DNA of 64,000 nucleotides from Neisseria sicca (GTDB lineage Bacteria; Pseudomonadota; Gammaproteobacteria; Burkholderiales; Neisseriaceae). Below, in pieces: positions 1-7,959 of the stretch. A program made the translations under genes and the position numbers. The notes beneath the pieces were generated by a model that did no database searches, had not been told where the DNA came from, and saw nothing but the letters and a program-made list of their open reading frames with translations. The stretch covers positions 620,001 through 684,000 of the forward strand of contig NZ_POXG01000001.1 of NCBI RefSeq assembly GCF_003044565.1. The letters are read 5' to 3'. How positions within the stretch are numbered: position 1 is the stretch's first letter; each line of letters opens with the position of its first letter.

Positions 1-1334
1 GTAATACAGAACACGTCTTGATCGGGAGCGGCGAGTTTCGCGCCCATCGCATACGGCAAACCTACACCCATCGTACCCAAGCCGCCGGAGTTAAGCCATT
101 GGCGCGGGCGTTCGAACGGATAATATTGCGCTGCGAACATTTGGTGTTGCCCTACGTCCGAAGTGATGATGGCGGAGTTGTTGGTGATTTCGGCAAGTTT
201 TTGCACGACGTATTGCGGTTTGATGATTTCGCTGTCGTTGTCAAACCACAGACAGTCTCGCGAACGCCATTCTTCGATGCTTTTCCACCATTTGTCTAAA
301 GAATCGGAAGCGGGGGTCGTATCTTGTTTACCCCACAAGCCGATCATTTCAGTCAACACGTTTTTCACGTCGCCGACAATCGGAATATCGACTTTGACGC
401 GTTTGGCGATGCTGGACGGGTCAACATCAATATGAATGACTTTTTTGGCTTTTTCAAAGAATTTGGACGGAACGGATACGACACGGTCGTCGAAACGCGC
501 GCCCACTGCCAACACGACATCCGCGTTTTGCATGGCGAGGTTGGCTTCGTAAGTGCCGTGCATACCCAGCATACCCAAGAATTGGCGGTCGCTTGAAGGA
601 TATGCACCCAGACCCATCAGCGTGCCGGTACACGGTGCGCCCATCATACGGACGAACTTCGTCAGTTCTTCCGAAGCATTGCCCAAGATTGCACCGCCGC
701 CGAAATAGACGATCGGACGCTTGGCAGAAGCCAACATTTGGACGGCTTTTTTAATCTGCCCGATATGACCTTGTACGACAGGTTGGTAAGAACGGATAAA
801 GATGTCTTCCTGCGGATAGCTGAATTTCGCCATCGCCTGCGTTACATCTTTAGGAACATCGACCACGACCGGACCGGGACGGCCGCTGGCGGCGATTTGG
901 AATGCTTTCTTGATGGTCTCGGCAAGCTCGTTGACATTGGTTACCAAGAAATTGTGTTTGACGCACGGACGGGTAATGCCGACCGTATCCACCTCTTGAA
1001 ACGCATCCGTACCGATGAGCGAATTACCGACCTGTCCGCTGATGACCACCATCGGAATAGAGTCGCTGTATGCGGTGGCAATGCCGGTCAACGCATTGGT
1101 CACGCCTGGTCCGGAAGTAACCAGCGCAACGCCGACTTTGCCGCTGACGCGCGCATACGCATCTGCCGCGTGTACCGCCGCCTGCTCGTGACGTGCCAAT
1201 ATGTGTTTGAATTTATTGAGTTGAAAAATAGCGTCGTAGATTTCGATGACTGCGCCGCCCGGATAGCCGAAAACATACTCTACACCTTCGGCTTTGAGAC
1301 TTTGCACTATGATTTGTGCGCCTGATAATTGCAT
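1..1334 (-). CDS. ilvI: Acetolactate synthase large subunit, partial (C-terminus beyond window)
   Basis: Catalytic subunit of acetohydroxyacid synthase, the first common step of valine, leucine and isoleucine synthesis: condensation of two pyruvates, or of pyruvate and 2-ketobutyrate, with ThDP and FAD. About 444 codons are present. The start is ATG (MQLSGAQIIVQSLK) after GAGGTCATT. The ThDP PYR domain comes first, with the YVFGYPGGAV loop and the catalytic glutamate in ILARHEQAAVH. It is followed by the central FAD-type domain (GRPGPVVVDIPKD) and the beginning of the ThDP-binding PP domain (SDVGQHQMFAAQYY). The last roughly 130 residues lie outside the window. The small regulatory subunit gene would be expected downstream, out of view. 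A branched-chain-rich leader ORF lies upstream. ilvB and ilvI paralogues cannot be separated from sequence alone. Confidence 0.95.
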   Translation of the reverse strand, partial: MQLSGAQIIVQSLKAEGVEYVFGYPGGAVIEIYDAIFQLNKFKHILARHEQAAVHAADAYARVSGKVGVALVTSGPGVTNALTGIATAYSDSIPMVVISGQVGNSLIGTDAFQEVDTVGITRPCVKHNFLVTNVNELAETIKKAFQIAASGRPGPVVVDVPKDVTQAMAKFSYPQEDIFIRSYQPVVQGHIGQIKKAVQMLASAKRPIVYFGGGAILGNASEELTKFVRMMGAPCTGTLMGLGAYPSSDRQFLGMLGMHGTYEANLAMQNADVVLAVGARFDDRVVSVPSKFFEKAKKVIHIDVDPSSIAKRVKVDIPIVGDVKNVLTEMIGLWGKQDTTPASDSLDKWWKSIEEWRSRDCLWFDNDSEIIKPQYVVQKLAEITNNSAIITSDVGQHQMFAAQYYPFERPRQWLNSGGLGTMGVGLPYAMGAKLAAPDQDVFCI

Positions 1335-1448
1335 AATGACCTCTTTTATACGGCTTCAAACCAATAGGGGCAACCCACCTCGCCACAGCACCTGTAATGC
1401 AAGCCCTCCAAGCAGCGGTTTAGGATACGCGCATTGAAGAAACACGGC

Positions 1449-1463
1449 GACAGTCAGACTGTC
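1449..1463 (-). promoter_or_regulatory. Small hairpin just after the putative ilv leader ORF
   Basis: GACAGT-CAG-ACTGTC is a perfect 6-bp stem with a 3-nt loop. It begins 3 nt past the stop codon of the leader ORF at 1467-1553 and lies in the ilvI 5' leader. It may act as a pause hairpin in an attenuation-type leader, but no strong terminator with a T-run is obvious before ilvI. The role is inferred. Confidence 0.25.
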
Positions 1464-1466
1464 CAA

Positions 1467-1553
1467 TCAATTGGGATGAAACACAGAGTTTATGAATGAA
1501 AGAATGCAAACGATAACGCAAACCGCCTGTTCAATCAAGACAAAATCTTTCAT
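1467..1553 (-). CDS. Putative branched-chain-rich leader peptide upstream of acetolactate synthase
   Basis: A 28-codon ATG-to-TGA reading frame ends about 130 bases before the ilvI start, on the same strand. It begins MKDFVLIEQAVCVIVCIL, and 11 of 28 residues are Val, Ile or Leu, which is what ribosome-mediated attenuation of ilv operons uses elsewhere (ilvL, ivbL in enterics). A short hairpin follows its stop. A recognisable Shine-Dalgarno is weak (TTAAAAG just before ATG). The composition could also be chance in an AT-rich leader. No classical terminator / antiterminator pair was found by eye. Confidence 0.4.
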   Translation of the reverse strand: MKDFVLIEQAVCVIVCILSFINSVFHPN

Positions 1554-1660
1554 CTTTTAACATTATCCGAATACCGAAAAGATTGAGTATTGATTTTTAT
1601 AAGATAAATATGTAAGCATCCAAAATATATTAATGAAAATTGTTGACAGTTTTTATAGAA

Positions 1661-1700
1661 AGGTCGTCTGAAACCTATTTTCAAATGTTTTCAGACGACC
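1661..1700 (-). terminator. DUS-pair terminator after the Rieske gene
   Basis: AGGTCGTCTGAA at 1661 and its inverse at 1690-1700 form a hairpin downstream of the minus-strand Rieske gene. Uptake-sequence pairs commonly double as rho-independent terminators in Neisseria. Confidence 0.6.
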
Positions 1701-1737
1701 CTCTGGCTGCCATTCTTCTTTTCTTGTTTCACATTCC

Positions 1738-2730
1738 CTATAAACTCATTTCTCCCGTTTTGTCTATTCCTTCAGGCATATTTTCCAAGAAGAGATACAG
1801 CAAATGATCAATCACCAAATCATTTGTGGTACTGCAATAGGGCCTATTCGCATAATGTTCCTTGTGATGATGGTATTGGCTTTTGATAACAGCGGCATCT
1901 TGAACCATCAGACGTTCAAGAAACGGGCGGAACAAATGAAATTTGATAGGCAACGGAAAACGGCTTTTAGGGAAATGAACGCGGACATTCAAGCTCATGC
2001 TGCCCTTGCTTTGCGGAATAAAAAAGGCGGAAATCCGATATTCATGACTGTTCGGCGTGAAATAATCGATACGAACCAGTCCCGGAAATGTAAATGCCGC
2101 ATTGTTGACGGTAATGCCTTTGTCGAATAACTTGTTAATCAATCCGTTTTGCTGTTGATTGAGGCGATACTGCGTTACGAAACCGCGTTCGTGGTGGCTC
2201 TGGCTGATTTGCATGCTTTGCTTGCCGTTGTTGCGCAGCAGTTTGGCATGGATATAGCGTGTATGGGTCGGATCAAGGAAGTTTTCGATGGCGTGGATAA
2301 AATCGCCTTCCATATATCGGACGGCGTTGGCGGTTTCAAAACCTTCCGGCGCTTCAAAATCGGCATACGGTTCGAAAGGAATATCAGAAACCAAACAGAC
2401 CCACACCCAATCGTCGTACTCTCGGCATGGAAACGTAGGAACACTCTCAGCTTCTTCACAAGCACACATTCCGCCGACAACCGTCAAAACTTTGCCTTGC
2501 GCGTCAAACTCCCAGCCGTGATAACAACATTGGAGTTTGCCCGAAACGATTTTGCCCGCACTCAGCGGCACATGCCGATGCGGACAACAGTCATCCATAC
2601 AGGCTGCTTGTCCGTTCAGCCGTACCAATACCAGCTGCTGTCCCAACAATTCGCGATGAACGGGTTTGTCTTTCAGCTGCTTGCTCGGTATCAACGGATA
2701 CCAAGCGCGTTTCATTTTTTCTATGTTCAT
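1738..2730 (-). CDS. Rieske (2Fe-2S) aromatic ring-hydroxylating oxygenase-like protein
   Basis: A non-haem iron oxygenase alpha-subunit-like protein of about 330 residues. The N-terminal Rieske domain has the cluster ligands CPHRH and CCYHGW (C-x-H ... C-x2-H). The C-terminal half carries the mononuclear iron motif ENFLDPTHTRYIH (N-x3-D-x2-H-x4-H) of the VanA / pheophorbide-oxygenase branch. Such enzymes need a reductase, which is not encoded nearby, and the substrate cannot be inferred. The ATG at 2730 (MNIEKMKRAWYPLIPS) fits the family N-terminus. An upstream GTG at 2787 would add 19 polar residues but overlaps its own AGAGG. The gene stands alone between a DUS terminator and a small exported-protein gene. 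Confidence 0.8.
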   Translation of the reverse strand: MNIEKMKRAWYPLIPSKQLKDKPVHRELLGQQLVLVRLNGQAACMDDCCPHRHVPLSAGKIVSGKLQCCYHGWEFDAQGKVLTVVGGMCACEEAESVPTFPCREYDDWVWVCLVSDIPFEPYADFEAPEGFETANAVRYMEGDFIHAIENFLDPTHTRYIHAKLLRNNGKQSMQISQSHHERGFVTQYRLNQQQNGLINKLFDKGITVNNAAFTFPGLVRIDYFTPNSHEYRISAFFIPQSKGSMSLNVRVHFPKSRFPLPIKFHLFRPFLERLMVQDAAVIKSQYHHHKEHYANRPYCSTTNDLVIDHLLYLFLENMPEGIDKTGEMSL

Positions 2731-2811
2731 GGTTTGTGTCGTTTTATTTGATTGTGATGGCAAATCAACTTTTTTATGTTGATACACCTCTTTTGAAACT
2801 TACAGCATGGA

Positions 2812-3264
2812 TTAACCTAGGCAGCTCTTGTGCTTATAGGGTCGGTAGGCTTTTCCATTAAAGCGGTAACGCGTTTCGGTGCAATATCCTGCATTGCCTT
2901 CTGTAACGGCGATATCGCGCAAACTGTTATGTTGTTTTGGCAAGATATTGATTCCATAGCCTCCGTCTTCCAACAAGACTTTTGATTTGCCGTGTTTGCT
3001 GGATAGGATTTGGAATTCTGTCAATGCGCTGCCGCCCATTGTGCAGACTGCGACGAAATATTTAGCGTCCTTTTTCTGGGAAAGCGAAACAGGCGCAACG
3101 GCAAAATCACCGCATTCGTTTTGTATGGATTTGAACGCAGACTCTACCTTTGCATTGGCGGAATATTGACGGAATGCCGGATTGCCCGATACTTCCAACG
3201 ATATCGTTTCGGCGGATGCGGCCGCAGTGGCGGCAAGGCTGATGAGTAAAAACGTTTTTTTCAT
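2812..3264 (-). CDS. Small exported protein, function unknown
   Basis: A 150-residue protein with a clear signal peptide ([19 protein letters not shown], cleavage likely after ASA). The mature part contains four cysteines (ECGDF, AVCTM, GYCTE and a C-terminal SCLG), so it probably folds with disulphides in the periplasm or is secreted. I do not recognise a family. It lies 24 bases upstream of the Rieske gene's longest reading frame on the same strand, so the two may be co-transcribed. A Correia element sits immediately upstream and could supply or disturb its promoter. Confidence 0.75.
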
Positions 3265-3280
3265 GATGTACTCCGTGTTT

Positions 3281-3437
3281 TATAGTGGATTAAATTTAAA
3301 TCAGGACAAGGCGACGAAGCCGCAGACAGTACAGATAGTACGGAACCGATTCACTTGGTGCTTCAGCACCTTAGAGAATCGTTCTCTTTGAGCTAAGGCG
3401 AGGCAACGCCGTACTGGTTTAAAGTTAATCTACTATA
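3281..3437. repeat. Correia repeat-enclosed element, full length (157 bp)
   Basis: Begins TATAGTGGATTAAATTTAAA and ends with the inverted AATCTACTATA (one change in the right end). The interior carries the standard CREE sequence (GGAACCGATTCACTTGGTGC and so on). CREEs can form long hairpins, bind IHF and carry outward promoters (known from N. meningitidis and N. gonorrhoeae). This copy lies between two minus-strand genes. Confidence 0.95.
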
Positions 3438-3452
3438 AGTTCGATATTGCGT

Positions 3453-4541
3453 TTACAGTTTGTATTTAATTAGGATTTTTTTGTAATAGCCCTGACTCAA
3501 TGCGTGTAACAGCTTCCAAATAAGCCGGCGCGCAGGTCGGAGATGGGACGTATAGACTGCCATATATTCGATTTCAGGGACTGCGCCGCGCACTCTTTTG
3601 AAATCGGGCGCACCCGAACTGAAATTTAAAGGGACATCCGCTTCTATACAGGTTTGCATGGAACGCGTCATGCAGCGGCGGTATAAGGCATCACTTTGAG
3701 GCTTGGCGTCATCGTAGCCGACGATGGGCGAAGTCGCGGTATCGCTGTCGATGGCAACACCGGATACACCGGCACTTTCACCGGTTTCGCTGTCACGCAG
3801 TAGAAATAAATTCAAGATGTCGCGCGATACGGCTTCGCGCATAAATTCAACGGTAAATTGTACGTTTTGCTTGGAATATTTGTGCAGATACAGACGGTTG
3901 TACCAATGCACCGCCGCTTCAAAATCCGCATCGGGACTGTCGGCACTCAAGCGCTCAAAAACATAACGCCCGTCATTAAATATCTTGCGGTCGCGTTTGG
4001 TATTGGTTTTTGCCATGACTGCCTGCCAATCATCCATAATGTAAACCTGCCGCGTCACAATCATTTTCCAACCGATCTGTTCCAGCCGTTCAATCAAATC
4101 CTTATGCTGGCGCGGATTCAACGAACGGACGGACAAAGCATGTTTCGGCCATTTTGCGACGGCGGTTTGGGTCAGCTTCGACATTGAGGTCGTCTGAAAA
4201 GTCTCGGAGAAGCTATTGGTAGAGAGGCAATAATTGTTCAACGTCACCATGCGGTCGATTTGATTCAGCCGCAGCATGCCGCTTAACGCCGACAACAAAC
4301 CGGACGCAAGCATACGCTGCCCGACGGGCAACTTGACCAACTCGTCTTTCGCATAATCCACGATTGCCGAATGCGGCGACGCAGTAAAGCAATTCGGCGT
4401 TATCCTGTCGATGACCGTGCAGGGAATATCCAAACCGCCGATATTCAAAATCTCGGCGCGGGCATTCATATTGGCGAACAGGCGTTGCAGCGGGATATCT
4501 CGGAACAATGCCGCAAATTTATGGGACAAATCAGTTTTCAT
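3453..4541 (-). CDS. GNAT/FemAB-like protein paired with an ATP-grasp enzyme
   Basis: About 362 residues. The ATG at 4541 overlaps the stop of the upstream ATP-grasp gene (ATGAAAACTGA), so translation is probably coupled. An ATG at 4556 is a less likely alternative. There is no signal peptide. The C-terminal half (LNLFLLRDSETGESAGVSG then VGYDDAKPQSDALYRRCM) has the pattern of the acyl-CoA or aminoacyl-tRNA-dependent GNAT / FemAB fold: a strand-rich core followed by a helix. This is inference from pattern, and no catalytic residue can be assigned. With an ATP-grasp ligase beside it, a two-enzyme route modifying or ligating a small metabolite or peptide is plausible. Substrate unknown. Confidence 0.6.
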   Translation of the reverse strand: MKTDLSHKFAALFRDIPLQRLFANMNARAEILNIGGLDIPCTVIDRITPNCFTASPHSAIVDYAKDELVKLPVGQRMLASGLLSALSGMLRLNQIDRMVTLNNYCLSTNSFSETFQTTSMSKLTQTAVAKWPKHALSVRSLNPRQHKDLIERLEQIGWKMIVTRQVYIMDDWQAVMAKTNTKRDRKIFNDGRYVFERLSADSPDADFEAAVHWYNRLYLHKYSKQNVQFTVEFMREAVSRDILNLFLLRDSETGESAGVSGVAIDSDTATSPIVGYDDAKPQSDALYRRCMTRSMQTCIEADVPLNFSSGAPDFKRVRGAVPEIEYMAVYTSHLRPARRLIWKLLHALSQGYYKKILIKYKL

Positions 4542-5646
4542 CGCCGTCAAACTCAATATCGAAAGTGCTGGCGCTGGTTAAAGGTTTATGGTGCCGGATG
4601 CTGCGCCACATCATTTCGCCCAATGCCAACCATTGCGCATAGACAGGCAAATCAGCAATCACATCGTCCGCACGTTGGAAGTCCTGCCAAAGCGACGACC
4701 ATTTTCCCTCTTTCCAAGCCCGATAACCGAAAAGCAGCGGCAAGGTCGCACCGACCCGTAAAGGCTTGGATAGCGCGTTGTGTTCCCGTTGCTGCAAATC
4801 CCCTGCCTCGTCAAATATCAAATCTTCACGCAAAAGATGTAAACCGCTGGTCGCACGGGGATTGCATTCCAACACCCACAAATCTTTTCCATCATCAATA
4901 AAGTCAAAAGCCGCCTGTCCGTGATACGCGTTTTGCTCGGCAAATTTTGTCACAAATTCGTCCAAACGCGGATCGGAAAGCGGCTCGAAATAGGTTGATG
5001 CCGAATCGTTGAGCAGGTAGCGCGGGCGGTAGGCGGCATGCGCCAACACGCTGCCGTGTTCGCAAATCACATAATTACACAGCCCCTGCCCCGTAATAAA
5101 ATCCTGCTGTACCCAAGGATAATCCGCACTGATATGGATGTTTTTCAGACGACCCTCAGTGACGCCGCGTATCACGGAACGCCCGAAACGCGAATAAACA
5201 GGCTTCAATACCGTTTTCTTCACGCTGTCGCATTCGACTTCGCCAACTGATGTGATTCGGCGTGTAACCGGAAAACGTACCGCCGTATCCTGCGGCATCC
5301 GCTCGAAAAAACGGAATTTGTCATGCAGAGTAAACAACGTTTCATTATCGGGCATCCAGCATTTAGCACGCTCCAACTCCGGCAAATCCAGCCTCGCCAA
5401 ATAAAAAATATCTTCACAAGTCGGCACCACGCAATCCGCCTGCGCCACCAGTTCCGCCATAGCGCGCGCATAGCCGGCGAAATCCAAACGCGGCGCAGGA
5501 ATGCGGCGGTACTCGCCCAATCCGGCAAAAATGCCTACCGGGAAACGCAGGCTGTCGCAAAACACGACCTGATGCCCGCCGCGCTTGGCAAACCGCGCCC
5601 ATTCCAGCGCAACGGGCGCACGGGGAGAAGTGATGAGGATATTCAA
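4531..5646 (-). CDS. ATP-grasp domain carboxylate-amine ligase-like protein
   Basis: A ligase-type enzyme of 371 residues. Order: an N-terminal nucleotide-binding-like lobe (LNILITSPRAPVALEWARF, then CVVPTCEDIFYLARL); an ATP-grasp lobe with a likely ATP lysine in KTVLKPVYSRFGRS; and the magnesium-binding ECNPRATSGLHLL motif near 275-290. ATP-grasp enzymes join a carboxylate to an amine through an acyl-phosphate. The start chosen is TTG at 5646 with AGGA eight bases upstream. Further upstream the same frame translates an uptake-sequence hairpin and is not plausible. It forms an overlapping pair with the GNAT-like gene downstream. Product unknown. Confidence 0.75.
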   Translation of the reverse strand: MNILITSPRAPVALEWARFAKRGGHQVVFCDSLRFPVGIFAGLGEYRRIPAPRLDFAGYARAMAELVAQADCVVPTCEDIFYLARLDLPELERAKCWMPDNETLFTLHDKFRFFERMPQDTAVRFPVTRRITSVGEVECDSVKKTVLKPVYSRFGRSVIRGVTEGRLKNIHISADYPWVQQDFITGQGLCNYVICEHGSVLAHAAYRPRYLLNDSASTYFEPLSDPRLDEFVTKFAEQNAYHGQAAFDFIDDGKDLWVLECNPRATSGLHLLREDLIFDEAGDLQQREHNALSKPLRVGATLPLLFGYRAWKEGKWSSLWQDFQRADDVIADLPVYAQWLALGEMMWRSIRHHKPLTSASTFDIEFDGDEN

Positions 5647-6328
5647 TTTTGTATTCCTGAAACGTTTGACTTTGCATCGATAATTTATGTCGTTAGAATG
5701 ACAGTGTATCACATTGTCAAAAAAGGTCGTCTGAAAACGGGCTGAAACGTTTTCAGACGACCTAAATATTCCATCCAAGAAATCCCTGCCGCCTCTCCAA
5801 TATCTTCTACGGCAAATAGAACCAATCAGAATAGGGCTTGCAAGCTGTTTCTTTGCTTTTCCACCCAAACTTTGCGGATAGTCAACTATGGTACTTATCG
5901 CAACTTGTCAGCATGTATGTTTTAAAACATAATGACTCCGCTTATCTACAACAGATGCTTCACAACAACAATATCATCCCACAGCAAATCGCGCCCCCAC
6001 TCTTCCAACAAAATCTCCAGCGCGTTTTACTGATGACACGTTACTCAAAACCGGCTGAAAACCAAAGCCCACCGGCTGCGCTTTCTCTCCAAACCAAGTG
6101 CGGCGAACGGTTTTTGTTTGACTGTTACTTAAGTGAAAACGCCTTCTCCTTCGTTCATCAAATTTTTTAAATCATTCGTTACTGTTTCGCAGACGGATTT
6201 CTTATTTTGTACCCCCCATAACGTCAACGATTATGGATTGTTCGCCGCCTGCCTTACTAAAATTGAACCGATTGGGCAGAATTACCCAAACTGTTGATTA
6301 AAAAATAGCTTCATGTGATATGGACAAA
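5647..6328. other. Long intergenic stretch without a convincing gene
   Basis: About 680 bases between the minus-strand ATP-grasp gene and the plus-strand maltose operon. It holds one DUS hairpin (5724-5763) and presumably the divergent promoters. A 110-codon plus-strand frame (5838-6170) has no ribosome-binding site and an unconvincing composition, so I do not call it a gene. Confidence 0.5.
5724..5763. terminator. DUS inverted pair upstream of the ATP-grasp gene
   Basis: AGGTCGTCTGAA (5724-5735) and its inverse (5752-5763) form a 12-bp stem. No gene obviously ends here, so it may serve mainly as uptake sequence or as an insulator between divergent units. Confidence 0.4.
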
Positions 6329-6370
6329 AGGTCGTCTGAATCCGTCTTCAGTCTTCGTTTTCAGACGACC
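6329..6370. terminator. DUS inverted pair upstream of the maltose transporter
   Basis: AGGTCGTCTGAA at 6329-6340 and TTCAGACGACC at 6360-6370. It lies about 115 bases before the transporter start, so any maltose-operon promoter must fire downstream of it or read through it. Confidence 0.4.
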
Positions 6371-6486
6371 CTTGACCCGCGCAACTCAACATCATGCGCC
6401 TTCACGGCATACCCCCTTTTTATCGGTATCCATCCATGATGTTTACCGAAACCGGTTTTATTACAAAAAAACGAAAGGACTACCTC

Positions 6487-7839
6487 ATGTCGGACAATAC
6501 GCAAACAACACGGCAGGGCTTGCCCTCGCTGCCGAAAAGCACGATTTGGATGCTCAGTTTCGGTTTTCTCGGCGTTCAGACGGCCTTTACCCTGCAAAGC
6601 TCGCAGATGAGCCGCATCTTCCAGACGCTCGGCGCCGATCCGCACAGCCTCGGCTGGTTCTTTATCCTGCCGCCGTTGGCGGGGATGTTGGTGCAGCCGA
6701 TTGTCGGCCATTACTCCGACCGCACTTGGAATCCGCGCTTGGGCGGCCGCCGTCTGCCGTATCTGCTTTACGGCACGCTGATTGCGGTCATAGTGATGAT
6801 TTTGATGCCGAACTCGGGCAGCTTCGGCTTCGGCTATGCGTCGCTGGCGGCCTTGTCGTTCGGCGCGCTGATGATTGCGCTGTTGGACGTGTCGTCGAAT
6901 ATGGCGATGCAGCCGTTTAAGATGATGGTCGGCGACATGGTCAACGAGGAGCAGAAGGGCTACGCCTACGGGATTCAGAGTTTCTTGGCGAATACGGGTG
7001 CGGTTGTGGCGGCGATTCTGCCGTTTGTGTTCGCGTATATCGGTTTGGCGAACACTGCCGAGAAAGGCGTCGTGCCGCAGACCGTGGTCGTGGCGTTTTA
7101 TGTGGGTGCGGCGTTGCTGGTGATTACCAGCGCGTTCACGATCTTCAAAGTGAAGGAATATGATCCGGAGACCTACGCCCGCTACCACGGCATCGATGTG
7201 GCGGCGAATCAGGAGAAGACCAACTGGTTCGAACTCTTGAAAACCGCGCCTAAGGCGTTTTGGACGGTTACTCTGGTGCAGTTTTTCTGCTGGTTCGCCT
7301 TCCAATATATGTGGATTTATTCCACAGGCGCGATTGCGGAAAACGTCTGGCATGCGACCAATGCGTCTTCCGTAGGCTATCAGGAAGCGGGCAACTGGTA
7401 TGGTGTATTGGCGGCGGTGCAGTCGGTTGCGGCAGTGATTTGTTCGTTTGTATTGGCAAAAATCCCCAACCGATACCATAAGGTGGGTTATTTCAGCTGC
7501 CTGGCTTTGGGCGCGTTTGGCTTTTTCTCCATTTGCTACATCAGTAATCAATACGCGCTGGTGTTGTCTTACACCTTAATCGGCATCGCTTGGGCGGGTA
7601 TCATCACTTATCCGCTGACGATTGTGACCAACGCTTTGTCAGGCAAACACATGGGCACTTACTTGGGCTTGTTCAACGGCTCCATCTGTATGCCCCAAAT
7701 CGTCGCTTCGCTGTCGACCGTCAAATTGTTCCCGATGCTGGGCGAGTTGCAGGCCAATATGTTCTTGGTAGGGGGCGTCGCTTTGCTGCTGGGCGCGTTT
7801 TCCGTGTTCCTGATTAAAGAAACACGCGGCGGCGCATAA
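6487..7839 (+). CDS. MFS sugar transporter of the maltose operon
   Basis: A 450-residue inner-membrane major facilitator, probably proton-coupled maltose uptake. The ATG at 6487 follows GAAAGGACTACCTC, whereas the in-frame ATGs further upstream lack a binding site. About 12 hydrophobic segments are visible, starting STIWMLSFGFLGVQTAF. The cytoplasmic loop between TM2 and TM3 (VGHYSDRTWNPRLGGRR) has the G-x3-D-R-x-G-R-R form of the glycoside/SLC45-like branch. It lies about 120 bases before maltose phosphorylase. The same order (transporter, phosphorylase, beta-PGM) is known in N. meningitidis, where an aldose epimerase gene also belongs to the locus. That gene is absent here. Confidence 0.85.
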   Translation: MSDNTQTTRQGLPSLPKSTIWMLSFGFLGVQTAFTLQSSQMSRIFQTLGADPHSLGWFFILPPLAGMLVQPIVGHYSDRTWNPRLGGRRLPYLLYGTLIAVIVMILMPNSGSFGFGYASLAALSFGALMIALLDVSSNMAMQPFKMMVGDMVNEEQKGYAYGIQSFLANTGAVVAAILPFVFAYIGLANTAEKGVVPQTVVVAFYVGAALLVITSAFTIFKVKEYDPETYARYHGIDVAANQEKTNWFELLKTAPKAFWTVTLVQFFCWFAFQYMWIYSTGAIAENVWHATNASSVGYQEAGNWYGVLAAVQSVAAVICSFVLAKIPNRYHKVGYFSCLALGAFGFFSICYISNQYALVLSYTLIGIAWAGIITYPLTIVTNALSGKHMGTYLGLFNGSICMPQIVASLSTVKLFPMLGELQANMFLVGGVALLLGAFSVFLIKETRGGA

Positions 7840-7959
7840 TTTTCTTATTTATCGGCAGGAGGGTCGTCTGAAACTTCTGCCGACGCTTTATCCGATTGAA
7901 TAAGACAAACCGTATTTCAAAACGGTTTGCCATAAAACCATCAAAACAGGAGCTTTACG

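Noticed and set aside
5838-6170. 110-codon plus-strand frame between the ATP-grasp gene and the maltose transporter
   Set aside because: No ribosome-binding site, composition unlike neighbouring genes, no recognisable domain or signal.
6218-6237. LacI-type operator (CATAA...TTATG) before the maltose operon
   Set aside because: Only five-base arms; too weak to call without a regulator gene nearby.
6361-7551. 396-codon minus-strand frame opposite the maltose transporter
   Set aside because: Arg/His-rich antisense shadow of a clear MFS gene with GC-rich third positions.
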